Notes under the pieces: model-generated | What the model saw: only the letters and a program-made list of their open reading frames with translations | The model's database searches: none | What the model was told of the DNA's origin: nothing | Shown: piece after piece, positions 17,927-25,487 of the stretch | How positions within the stretch are numbered: the first letter of the stretch is position 1 | How the letters are laid out: the number at the start of each line of letters is the position of its first letter | Made by a program: the position numbers and the translations under genes | NCBI RefSeq assembly: GCF_000349325.1 | Contig: NC_020504.1 | Span: 2,018,053-2,082,052, forward strand | From: Streptomyces davaonensis JCM 4913 | GTDB lineage: Bacteria > Actinomycetota > Actinomycetes > Streptomycetales > Streptomycetaceae | Length of the DNA: 64,000 bases | Direction: 5' to 3'

Positions 17927-19372
17927 TCAGGCCAGACCGGCGAGTCGGAGCAGGAGTGACTTCACATCGGTGGCCGCCAGGCGGTCACCGACGGCGCGGG
18001 GGGTGGAGCAGATGAGGAGCGGACCGTCGTCGTCGCTCGCGGGAAGGCGGCCGTGGCTGCCGCGAATAGGTGAAGGGTCCAGGGGCACCACCGCCATGCG
18101 GTAGCGCATGCCGAGTTTCTTGCGTGCCAGGGCGGTCGCGGCCTTGACCTTGACGTAGGGGTCGAGCGGGTCCATGAAGAGTTCGACCGGGTCGTAGCCG
18201 GGTTTGCGGTGGATCTCGACCAGGCGCGCGAAGTCGGGTGCGCGGGCGTCGTCGAGCCAGTAGTAGTACGTGAACCAGGCGTCCGGCTCCGCCACGGCGA
18301 CGAGTTCGCCGGAGCGCGGATGGTCGAGGCCGTGCCTCTTCTTGCCTTCGTCGTCGAGGAGTTCATCGATGCCGTCGAGGCCCGCGAGTGCGGCCCGGGT
18401 GGCGTCGAGGTCTTCCGGTCGGCGCACATACACATGGGCGATCTGGTGATCGGCGACGGCGAAGGCGCGGGACGCCATCGCGTCGAGGTACTCCATGCCG
18501 TCCTGGGTGTGCACCTCCAGCAGTCCCGCTCGGCGCAGGGCGCGGTTGATGTCGACGGGACGGCTGACTCGGGTGATGCCGTACTCGGACAGCGCGACGA
18601 CGGTACGGCCTTCCGCCCGGGCGTCGTCGAGGAGCGGGGCCAGGGCGCGGTCGAGGTCGGCGGCCGCTCGGAGGGAGCGCGGGTCGTCGGGCCCGAAGCG
18701 CTGGAGGTCGTAGTCGAGATGAGGGAGATAGCAGAGCGTCAGGTCGGGGTGGCGGGTGCGGTTGATATGGCGGGTCGCGTCGATGATCCAGCGGCTGGAG
18801 ACCAGGTCGGCGCCGGGGCCCCAGAAGTGGAAGAGCGGGAAGGTGCCCAGTTTCGCGTTGAGTTCGTCGTGCAGCTCGGGGGGCCGGGTGTAGCAGTCGG
18901 GTTCCTTGCGGCCGTCGGCGTAGTAGATCGGACGGGGGGTGATGGTGATGTCGGTGTCGGCGCCCATGGCGTACCACCAGCAGATGTTGGCGACGGTGTA
19001 GCCGGGGTGGGCACGGCGGGCGGCGTCCCAGAGTTTGTCGCCGGCGACCAGGCCGTTGTGCTGGCGCCACAGGAGTACGTCGCCGAGTTCGCGGAAGTAC
19101 CAGCCGTTGCCGACGATGCCGTGCTCCGACGGGTGGGTGCCGGTGAGGAAGGTGGACTGGGCGGCGCAGGTGACGGCGGGCAGCACGGTGCCGAGGGCGG
19201 CGCGGGAGCCGGAGCGGGCGAGGGACTTGAGGTGGGGCATGTGGTCGAGGAGACGGGGGGTGAGGCCGACGACGTCGAGGACGAGGAGCGGGGTGGGGCC
19301 GGTGCCGGGAGTGGGACCAGTGCCGGGAGCCGGACCGGGGCCGGGGTCGGTCGGTGGGGTGCTCGTGGTCAT
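17927..19372 (-). CDS. EboF-like alkaline phosphatase/nucleotide pyrophosphatase-family protein
   Basis: Metal-dependent phosphodiesterase/phosphatase fold, 481 residues. Core motifs: LLVLDVVGLTPRLL (first metal Asp), PAVTCAAQSTFLTGTHPSEHGIVGNGW (Thr nucleophile region), PHLDYDLQRFG, VALSEYGITR and GSHGRLP (further metal ligands). Ahead of the core is a Pro/Gly low-complexity leader of about 28 residues with PGTGPTP repeats. No signal peptide is seen. In ebo clusters the last gene encodes such a phosphodiesterase. Here its ATG overlaps the stop of the EboE-like gene by 4 bases (AAGGAG site). It probably hydrolyses a phosphate ester or diester of the pathway intermediate (inference). Confidence 0.8.
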   Translation of the reverse strand: MTTSTPPTDPGPGPAPGTGPTPGTGPTPLLVLDVVGLTPRLLDHMPHLKSLARSGSRAALGTVLPAVTCAAQSTFLTGTHPSEHGIVGNGWYFRELGDVLLWRQHNGLVAGDKLWDAARRAHPGYTVANICWWYAMGADTDITITPRPIYYADGRKEPDCYTRPPELHDELNAKLGTFPLFHFWGPGADLVSSRWIIDATRHINRTRHPDLTLCYLPHLDYDLQRFGPDDPRSLRAAADLDRALAPLLDDARAEGRTVVALSEYGITRVSRPVDINRALRRAGLLEVHTQDGMEYLDAMASRAFAVADHQIAHVYVRRPEDLDATRAALAGLDGIDELLDDEGKKRHGLDHPRSGELVAVAEPDAWFTYYYWLDDARAPDFARLVEIHRKPGYDPVELFMDPLDPYVKVKAATALARKKLGMRYRMAVVPLDPSPIRGSHGRLPASDDDGPLLICSTPRAVGDRLAATDVKSLLLRLAGLA

Positions 19373-20526
19373 GGGAGCTCCTTCAGGCCGAGGTCCGTCA
19401 GCAGGTCGCGGGCGAGGGTGAGTTCGGCGGCGATGCCGTCGGCGAGCTGGGTCCGGGTGGTGGGCCGCAGCTCGGGCGGGAGGGCCTGCCAGGTGTAGGT
19501 CTCGACCTCCAGATGGCGGGCGAGCGGGTGCGGGCCCCCGACGAGCCGGGTCAGGGCGGTCTTCAGGACGGGGAGTGTGGAGGTGAGGGGCGCGGCGGGG
19601 GCCGCGTGCAGGGGGACGTGGAAGTGGGCACGCCAGGGCGCCGCGTCGGGAAGCGCCTGGCCGCCGAGGGCCTCGCCGAGGTCGTCGGTGCCGCGCAGGC
19701 CCGCCGAGGTGCGGATGCGGGTCTGGTGGAGGAAGCGGGGCTCGTCGAAGGCGGCGAGGGCCGTGCGGACTTCGGGGAGGTGCGGGTGCTCGGCGTGCAG
19801 GGCGGCCGAGAGCTGGGATTTGACGACGGGGACACCGGACGCGACCAGGGCGTCGAGGGCGGTGTGCGGATCTTCGAAGGAGGTGGCGAGATGGCAGGTG
19901 TCGACGCAGATGCCGATGCGCGGATGGTCGATCGCGGTGAGCGGGGCGATGGCGTCGGCGGTGGTCTCGATGACGCAGCCGGGTTCCGGTTCCAGGCCGA
20001 CGCGGATGGAGCGGCCGGTGAGTTCCTCCAGCGCGTCGAGCCGTTCGCCCAGGGTGCGCAGCGCGGCGTGGGCCGAGGCGGTGGGCCGGGTGCGCCAGGC
20101 GAGCGGGAGGGTGGAGATGCTGCCCTCGTCGACGTCGTCGGGGAGCAGTCCGGTGAGCAGCCGGGCAAGGGCGGTGGTGTGGTCGAGGCGCTCGGGGTCC
20201 GTCCAGTCCGGCCGGTAGACGCGGTACTTGACCTCCTCGGCGCCGAAGCCCTCATAGGGGAAGCCGTTGAGGGTGACGACCTCCAGTCCTCGGCGGTCGA
20301 GTTCGCAGCGCAGACCGCGCAGTGCGGACGGGTCGGTGCCGAGGGCGCGCGCGGCGTCCTTGGCCAGCCACAGGCCGATACCGAGGCGGTCCCGGCCGAG
20401 ACGGCGGCGGACGGGCTCGCAATGGTCGCGGAGCTGGGCGAGGACGCCGTCGAGGGTCTCGGCGGGGTGCACGTTGGTGCAGTAGGCGAGGTGGACGGTG
20501 GAACCGTCGGGGTGCCGGAAGCGCAT
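19369..20526 (-). CDS. EboE-like TIM-barrel metabolite protein
   Basis: 385 residues, xylose-isomerase-like barrel of the kind annotated as metabolite traffic protein EboE. Landmarks are HLAYCTNVHPAETLDGVLAQL at the start, LWLAKDAA, LEVVTLNGFPYEGFG, VKYRVYRPDW, VGLEPEPGCVIETT, RIGICVDTCHLATSFED, and the C-terminal HFHVPLH and LEVETYTWQ. His, Glu and Asp residues suited to metal binding are in the expected places. It follows the TatD-like gene after 3 bases and overlaps the EboF-like gene by 4, so it is translated as part of the coupled ebo set. Its chemistry is not established in the family; transport-linked processing of a metabolite has been proposed. Confidence 0.82.
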   Translation of the reverse strand: MRFRHPDGSTVHLAYCTNVHPAETLDGVLAQLRDHCEPVRRRLGRDRLGIGLWLAKDAARALGTDPSALRGLRCELDRRGLEVVTLNGFPYEGFGAEEVKYRVYRPDWTDPERLDHTTALARLLTGLLPDDVDEGSISTLPLAWRTRPTASAHAALRTLGERLDALEELTGRSIRVGLEPEPGCVIETTADAIAPLTAIDHPRIGICVDTCHLATSFEDPHTALDALVASGVPVVKSQLSAALHAEHPHLPEVRTALAAFDEPRFLHQTRIRTSAGLRGTDDLGEALGGQALPDAAPWRAHFHVPLHAAPAAPLTSTLPVLKTALTRLVGGPHPLARHLEVETYTWQALPPELRPTTRTQLADGIAAELTLARDLLTDLGLKELP

Positions 20527-20529
20527 GGC

Positions 20530-21378
20530 TCACGCACCGCCGCGGAGGATCGAGTTGCCCTCGTGGGTGGCGTCAGTGGCCGTGAGGTCGAGGTTCAGCC
20601 GGCCGCTGAGCCCGTAGAAGGCGACGGGGTTGCGCCACAGGACCCGGTCGACCTCGTCCTCGGTGAAGCCCTCGGCCAGCATCAGATCGCCGACCTTGCG
20701 GGTCTTGAGGGGATCGCTGCGGCCCCAGTCGGCGGCGGAGTTCACCAGCACCTGCTCGGGGCCGTAGGCGCGGAGGATGGCGACCATCCGCTCCTCGTCC
20801 ATCTTGGTGTCGGGATAGACGGAGAAGCCCAGCCAGCAGCCGCTGTCCTTGGCCTCCTTGACGGTGGTCTCGTTGAGGTGGTCCACCAGGACTCGGTCCG
20901 GGGACAGGGCGGACTCACCGACCACGTCGAGGGTGCGGCGCAGTCCGGCCGCCTTGTCGCGGTGCGGGGTGTGCACCAGCGCGGGCAGCTCGTGGTCGGC
21001 GGCGAGCTGGAGCTGTGCGGCCAGCGCGGTGTCCTCGGCCGGGGTCATCGAGTCGTAGCCGATCTCTCCGACGGCCACGACCTGGTCCTTGACGAGATAG
21101 CGGGGCAGTTCGTCGAGAACGGGCAGGCAGCGCGGGTCGTTCGCCTCCTTGGGGTTGAGGGCGAGCGTGCAGTGGTGGGCAATGCCGTACTGGGCGGCCC
21201 GGAAGGGCTCCCAGCCGAGGAGGGAGTCGAAATAGTCGAAGAAGCTGGCCGGGGACGTGCGGGGCTGGCCCAGCCAGAAGGCGGGCTCGACGACGGCACG
21301 GACGCCCGCGGCGTGCATGGCCTCGTAGTCGTCGGTGGTCCTGGACGTCATGTGGATGTGGGGGTCGAAGATGCGCAT
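20530..21378 (-). CDS. TatD-like metal-dependent hydrolase (EboB-type)
   Basis: Amidohydrolase-fold protein of 282 residues. It begins MRIFDPHIHMTSRT, with the H-x-H metal pair, and continues with VVEPAFWLGQPRT, VAVGEIGYDSMT (carboxylate ligand), ALVHTPHRDKA (His), VLVDHLNETT and LVNSAADWGRSD (final Asp). All ligands expected of a binuclear TatD-like site are present. The start ATG (21378) overlaps the stop of the EboA gene (TGATG), with an AAGGAG site upstream inside it. In ebo clusters this hydrolase always accompanies EboA and the prenyltransferase. Substrate unknown; DNA is unlikely given the context. Confidence 0.85.
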   Translation of the reverse strand: MRIFDPHIHMTSRTTDDYEAMHAAGVRAVVEPAFWLGQPRTSPASFFDYFDSLLGWEPFRAAQYGIAHHCTLALNPKEANDPRCLPVLDELPRYLVKDQVVAVGEIGYDSMTPAEDTALAAQLQLAADHELPALVHTPHRDKAAGLRRTLDVVGESALSPDRVLVDHLNETTVKEAKDSGCWLGFSVYPDTKMDEERMVAILRAYGPEQVLVNSAADWGRSDPLKTRKVGDLMLAEGFTEDEVDRVLWRNPVAFYGLSGRLNLDLTATDATHEGNSILRGGA

Positions 21379-22076
21379 CAGGACTCCTTGCCGTGGGGGT
21401 GGGCCGAACCGTGCGGCGGGGGTGCGGAGCCGGGTTCGGTCAGGGCCAGGACGCGGTGCAGGTCCTCGGGTACGGGACGGCCCGCGGCGGTGCGTTCGGC
21501 GGCGTAGTCGCCGAGCATGCGGGCGAGTTCGGCGTCGGCGCGGGCCCGGCGCTCCAGGTCGGCCACCGCACTGACGGACACGCCGGTGAACAGGCACTTC
21601 AGTACGGCGTGGCGCCATTGGTGGGCGTCGAGGTGCCGGGCGGCGTACGGGCCGACGGCGGCGGCGAGCAGGCCGGTGTCGTTGGCGCGCAGGGCGTCCT
21701 CGACGAGGGGGAGGGCGTCCGGTCCGGGCACGAGGTGGGGCAGGGCGTGCAGGACGGCGCGGCGCTCGGGGCCGGTGCCCTGGAAGTAGACGCGGGTGAT
21801 CGCCTCGGTGTCGGCCCGGGCCGCGTGCAGGATCAGGACACGGGCGGCGTCGGCGTACTCGGGTCCGCAGCGGCGGCCCGCCTCGGCCAGGCGCAACTCC
21901 CATACGGAGATGGGCCCATGAGTGCCCGGGTGGGCGGCGGCCTCGTCGAGGGCCTGGTCCAGCCAGGCGCGGGCGGCGCCGGTGAGGTGGGTCGTCAGGT
22001 GGGCGTGCAGGGTGTCGGGGTGCGTGGCCTCGGGGTGTGCCGCCGGGGTGCCCGTGGTGGGGCGGAACGGGGTCAT
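21378..22076 (-). CDS. EboA-domain protein
   Basis: 232 residues, mostly helical, with the run of conserved-looking segments found in EboA proteins: ARAWLDQALDEA, RLAEAGRRCG, GPERRAVLHALPHL, ALRANDTGLLAAAVGPYAARHLD, QWRHAVLKCLFTGVSV and ELARMLGDYAAERTAAGR. The family has no known activity. The alpha-helical repeats and lack of catalytic residues suggest a scaffold or adaptor role (inference). It is translationally coupled on both sides: 4-base overlap with the upstream TIM-barrel gene and a TGATG overlap with the TatD-like gene. EboA is the marker of the cluster type, so this assignment largely identifies the whole locus as ebo-like. Confidence 0.82.
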   Translation of the reverse strand: MTPFRPTTGTPAAHPEATHPDTLHAHLTTHLTGAARAWLDQALDEAAAHPGTHGPISVWELRLAEAGRRCGPEYADAARVLILHAARADTEAITRVYFQGTGPERRAVLHALPHLVPGPDALPLVEDALRANDTGLLAAAVGPYAARHLDAHQWRHAVLKCLFTGVSVSAVADLERRARADAELARMLGDYAAERTAAGRPVPEDLHRVLALTEPGSAPPPHGSAHPHGKES

Positions 22077-22975
22077 GGGGTGCTCCCTTCGGGGGCGGCG
22101 GCGCGAGCGGCGGCGTTGCGGAGGAACGGGAGGGAGAGTTCGGCCTGTTGCGGGCCCGCGTGGGAGTGGCGGGGCAGTTCCACGACGGTCAGGCCCTGGT
22201 AGCCGGTGGCGGCGAGGGCCGCGAGGACGGGCGGGAAGTCGATCTCGCCCTCGCCGAAGGGGAGGTGCTCATGGACGCCGCGGCGCATGTCCTCGATCTG
22301 GACGTGGCGCAGCCAGGGTGCGGCGGCGCGGACGCAGTCTTCGGGAGGGAGGGGTTCGAGGCACTGGCAGTGACCGATGTCGAGGGTGAGGCCCAGGTGT
22401 TCGTGGTCGCCGAGCGTGCGGCGGAGGTGATGGAAGTCGGCGAGGGTGGCGAGGAGGTGACCGGGTTCGGGTTCGACGGCCAGGGGGACCTCGGCGGCCG
22501 CGGCCGCGTCCAGGACCGGGGTGAGCGCCTCGGCCAGGCGTTTCCACGCGGTGTCCCGGTCGGTGCCGTCAGGGGTGATACCGCTGAAGCAGTGCACGGC
22601 GTGAGCGCCCAGGTCAGCGGCGATCCGGACGGCGCGGATCAGCAGGTCGACGCGGCGGGCGCGGGCGTCCGGGTCGGGGTCGAGGAGCGAGGGACCGTGC
22701 TTGCGGCGCGGGTCGAGCACATAGCGGGCACCGGTCTCGACGGTGACGCCAAGGCCGAGGGTGTCCAGGCGGTCGGCGACTCGACGGACGCGGGCCGACA
22801 GATCCAGGGCCAGCGGATCCAGGTGCATGTGGTCGAGGGTCAGGCCGACGCCGTCATAGCCGAGGTCGGAGAGGAGGGAGAGAGCATCGTCCAGGCGGAG
22901 GTCCGCGAGGCCGTTGGTGCCGTAGCCGAAACGCAGGCGGGTGGCGGCGAGGGAACCGTCCGCTTCAGGGCTCAT
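22073..22975 (-). CDS. Cytoplasmic sugar phosphate isomerase/epimerase (TIM barrel)
   Basis: 300 residues, AP-endonuclease-2/xylose-isomerase-like barrel. Visible are FGYGTNGLADLRLDDALSLLSDLGYDGVGLTLDH, LGLGVTVETGARYVLDPRRKH, PLAVEPEPGHLLAT (Glu ligand), LGLTLDIGHCQCLEP (Asp/His), WLRHVQIEDMRRGVHEHLPFGEGEIDF and GLTVVELPRHSH. The lack of a signal peptide separates it from the Tat-exported relative at 16805-17845. It lies between the UbiA and EboA genes with 4-base overlaps on both sides, so it is an integral member of this version of the cluster. The substrate may be the cyclitol or sugar phosphate linked to the Ino1-like synthase (inference). Confidence 0.83.
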   Translation of the reverse strand: MSPEADGSLAATRLRFGYGTNGLADLRLDDALSLLSDLGYDGVGLTLDHMHLDPLALDLSARVRRVADRLDTLGLGVTVETGARYVLDPRRKHGPSLLDPDPDARARRVDLLIRAVRIAADLGAHAVHCFSGITPDGTDRDTAWKRLAEALTPVLDAAAAAEVPLAVEPEPGHLLATLADFHHLRRTLGDHEHLGLTLDIGHCQCLEPLPPEDCVRAAAPWLRHVQIEDMRRGVHEHLPFGEGEIDFPPVLAALAATGYQGLTVVELPRHSHAGPQQAELSLPFLRNAAARAAAPEGSTP

Positions 22976-24270
22976 GTGATGCTCACCTTCCTCGCGAACC
23001 GGCGGCCCAGCGGGGCGAGGGCCGCGACGACCAGAGCGGTGGCCGTGCCGCCGGAACGGGCGGCGAGGGCGGCCTGGAGGGGGATGGTGGCGCGGATTCC
23101 GGCACCGACGGCGCGTTGGGTGAGCGGGGGTGAGGGGTTGAGGGCGGCGTGGAAGTAGGCGCGGGCGGTGGTGGCCGCGTAGGCGGTGGCGAGGGCTTGG
23201 CGGAGGGGGGAGTGGGAGGGGCGGAGGGCTGAGGCAAGGAGCGCGGGCTGGGAGCGGGGCCGGGCGGGCGTGGGCGCGAGCGCGGCGGTCCGAGCACCCT
23301 GCGTGTCGGAGGCGCCGCGCACGCCAGACGTGCCCGGCACATCGGGAGTGCCCTGCACATGGGAAGTGCCCGGCACGTGCGAGGCGCTCATTGCGGCCGA
23401 GCCGCTCCGCGCGCCACGGACGGTCGGGATGACCCGCACGTCAGAGACGCCCCGCCCATCGGCGGTGCCCCCTGCCTCCGAAGCGCCCCCCGGGCCCCGG
23501 CCGCGGTTTCCGCCTCGGGTGATCAGGGTGCTCAGTGCGGCGGTCGCGGCCAGGGCCGCCAGGGGGGCGCGGGAGGAGCCGCCCTGGGTTTCGTGGCGGG
23601 AGATTGTCGTGACCGTCAGGGTGTGGGTGCCCAGCAGGGCCGCGGAGGGGAGGGCCTCGCGGATGCGGCCGGCGGTGGCCGCGGCGCCGAGGAGGAGGTC
23701 GAGGGCGCGGGCCGTGGCCATGGCGGCGGGGCCTGCCGGGGTGTGCTTCAGGTGGAGGTCGTAGGCCCAGACCGTGGCGGCGAGGGGTACTGCGACGGAC
23801 AGGGCGGGGCGTCCGGCGCGGGCGGCCAGGGCCAGGCCGGTGGCCGTGAGGGCGCAGGCCGCGGTCAGGGCCGCGGCCGGGCGGATGCGGCCGGAGGGCA
23901 GCGGGCGGTGGGGGCGTTCGGCGGCGTCCTCCTCGCGGTCGGCCCAGTCGTTCAGGGCCATACCGGCCTCGTACAGGAAGAGGGAGGAGCCGATGGCCAG
24001 AAGGGTGCGGGAGTTGTGGGGTACGGAGGTGGCGGCCGCACCGGCCAGGGCGTCGCCGGGGACGGTGAACAGGGCGGGGAGGCGGAGGAGTTCGGCCCAG
24101 GCGAGCGGGAGGTTGGGGGCGGGTGTGCTGCGGCGTCCAGGGGTGGGCTCGGCCGGGTCGGGCGCCACATCAGCGGCGAAGGCCGGATGGGGCGTGTCTC
24201 CTGAACTCCCCGATGCACCCATCTCGGCGCCCGCGCCCGCCACCGACGCACCCCCAGACCCGCGCCTCAC
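22972..24270 (-). CDS. UbiA-family prenyltransferase with disordered repeat insert (EboC-type)
   Basis: Integral-membrane aromatic/polyol prenyltransferase, 432 residues from a GTG that overlaps the stop of the inositol-phosphate synthase gene (GTGA). The first Asp-rich motif is NDWADREEDAAERPHRPLPSGRI and the second is YDLHLKHT (YDxxLK type); both bind the Mg-diphosphate of the prenyl donor. Helices are evident on both sides. It resembles the family commonly named SCO3242-type. Unusual: between the middle and last helices lies an insert of about 100 residues rich in Gly/Ala/Arg that contains five hexapeptide repeats (23296-23385). The product is presumably a prenylated cyclitol or sugar derivative (inference). 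Confidence 0.85.
   Translation of the reverse strand: MRRGSGGASVAGAGAEMGASGSSGDTPHPAFAADVAPDPAEPTPGRRSTPAPNLPLAWAELLRLPALFTVPGDALAGAAATSVPHNSRTLLAIGSSLFLYEAGMALNDWADREEDAAERPHRPLPSGRIRPAAALTAACALTATGLALAARAGRPALSVAVPLAATVWAYDLHLKHTPAGPAAMATARALDLLLGAAATAGRIREALPSAALLGTHTLTVTTISRHETQGGSSRAPLAALAATAALSTLITRGGNRGRGPGGASEAGGTADGRGVSDVRVIPTVRGARSGSAAMSASHVPGTSHVQGTPDVPGTSGVRGASDTQGARTAALAPTPARPRSQPALLASALRPSHSPLRQALATAYAATTARAYFHAALNPSPPLTQRAVGAGIRATIPLQAALAARSGGTATALVVAALAPLGRRFARKVSIT
23296..23385 (-). repeat. Five degenerate 18-bp/hexapeptide repeats inside the UbiA gene
   Basis: Read on the minus strand, the codons give consecutive units ASHVPG, TSHVQG, TPDVPG, TSGVRG and ASDTQG, about 18 bases each, sharing the pattern (A/T)(S/P)xVxG. 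They lie in a predicted loop of the prenyltransferase. The DNA copies (GTGCCCGGCAC-type core) are close enough to suggest recent slippage or duplication. Confidence 0.75.
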
Positions 24271-25400
24271 CGCCCCTCCCCCTCGCCGCCCCGCAACACA
24301 TCCCCGAACCGGACCAGTTCCGCGTACTGATCCGCCAGCGCCGCCGGTCCGGAGCCCACCGGGTCCTTGAAGTAGAAGCCGAGTGCGCTGAGCGGGCCCG
24401 ACAGGCCCCGCTCGTGTGCTCGGGCCGTGAGTCGGGCGAGGTCGAGGATCAGGGGGGCGGCCAGGGCCGAGTCGCAGCCCTGCCAGATGGTCTGGAGGAT
24501 CATGCGCGTACCGAGGAAGCCGTCGAAGGCGATGTGGTCCCAGGCCGTCTTCCAGTCGCCGAGGGCGGGGACGTCGTCGATGTGGACCTCGCCCTCGGGA
24601 GGTGTGCCGAGGGTGTCGGCGAGGACGCGTTCCTTGCCGGCGTTCTTCGCGGCGGCCGCCTCCGGGTCGGCGAGGGCGGCGCCGTCGCCGCCGCCCAGGA
24701 GGTTCGTGCCGGACCAGGCACGGACCGCGAGGGCGCGCTGGGTGAACATCGGGGCGAGGGCGGCCCGGAGCAGGGTCTGGCCGGTCTTGCCGTCGCGGCC
24801 CGCGTAGGGGAGCGCGGACTCGGCGGCGAGGGCGGCGAGTTCCGGGTGGTGCAGGCCGGTCGAGGGGGTGAAGTTGACGTACGGGCAGCCCGCGCGCAGC
24901 GCCGCGGCCGCGTAGAGCGAACTGGGCGGGAGGGCCGCGCCCGTGGACGCGGGTTCCGTCGAGGCGACGTTGACCACGACCGCGCGGGTCAGGTCGTGGC
25001 GTCGTACGAAGTCCTGGATGTCGTGGGTGAAGGAGGCGATCAGTGCGGGCTCGTCGCGAGTGTCGCCGGGGAGGGGGCCGCCGGGCCTGATCTCCCGGTC
25101 CGCGGCGGCCAGTTCGGACTCCACGGCGGTCGGCAGGCCGGGGGGCAGGACGCCGCCCGCCGCGAGTTCCTCCGCGCGCTTGGGCAGCGGGCAGTCCACG
25201 GTGTCGTGGCCGCCGAAGACCAACGACGGCAGCGCCGGCAGGCCCGAGTCGGTGAAGGCGGCGGTTTCCGTGACCATGCCCGTCGGTGGGTGCAGGCCCG
25301 CGGAGACCGCGGCACAGCCCGCGACCACCGTGGTGGCGACGGAGCCACGTGCGCCGATCAACCACACTCCGACTCGGGATCCAGAACGGGACGCGGACAT
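24267..25400 (-). CDS. Inositol-1-phosphate synthase-like cyclase
   Basis: Homologue of myo-inositol-1-phosphate synthase (NAD-dependent cyclisation of glucose 6-phosphate), 377 residues, the size of the short bacterial/archaeal type. Rossmann motif GARGSVATTVVAG at about residues 17-29. Other landmarks are VVVNVASTEP, CPYVNFTPSTG, YAGRDGKTGQTLL (conserved lysine-containing loop), SGTNLLGGGDGAAL and AWDHIAFDGFLGTRMILQTIWQGCDSALAAPLILDLARL. In cyanobacterial ebo clusters the cyclase is a 3-dehydroquinate-synthase-like EboD; here an Ino1-like cyclase occupies that role. ATG with an AAGGAGG site, first gene of the tightly coupled ebo set. Confidence 0.88.
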   Translation of the reverse strand: MSASRSGSRVGVWLIGARGSVATTVVAGCAAVSAGLHPPTGMVTETAAFTDSGLPALPSLVFGGHDTVDCPLPKRAEELAAGGVLPPGLPTAVESELAAADREIRPGGPLPGDTRDEPALIASFTHDIQDFVRRHDLTRAVVVNVASTEPASTGAALPPSSLYAAAALRAGCPYVNFTPSTGLHHPELAALAAESALPYAGRDGKTGQTLLRAALAPMFTQRALAVRAWSGTNLLGGGDGAALADPEAAAAKNAGKERVLADTLGTPPEGEVHIDDVPALGDWKTAWDHIAFDGFLGTRMILQTIWQGCDSALAAPLILDLARLTARAHERGLSGPLSALGFYFKDPVGSGPAALADQYAELVRFGDVLRGGEGEGR

Positions 25401-25487
25401 GGGCAGCCTCCTTGTCGTGCGGAAACCGTGGTGGAAGACGGATGGATGACGGCGGGCGGAGGTCCGGCGTCCTCCGCCCGCCGCCGC

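Noticed and set aside
23296..23385. Short tandem repeats considered as a CRISPR-like array
   Set aside because: Units are contiguous without spacers, degenerate, and in frame inside a coding region.
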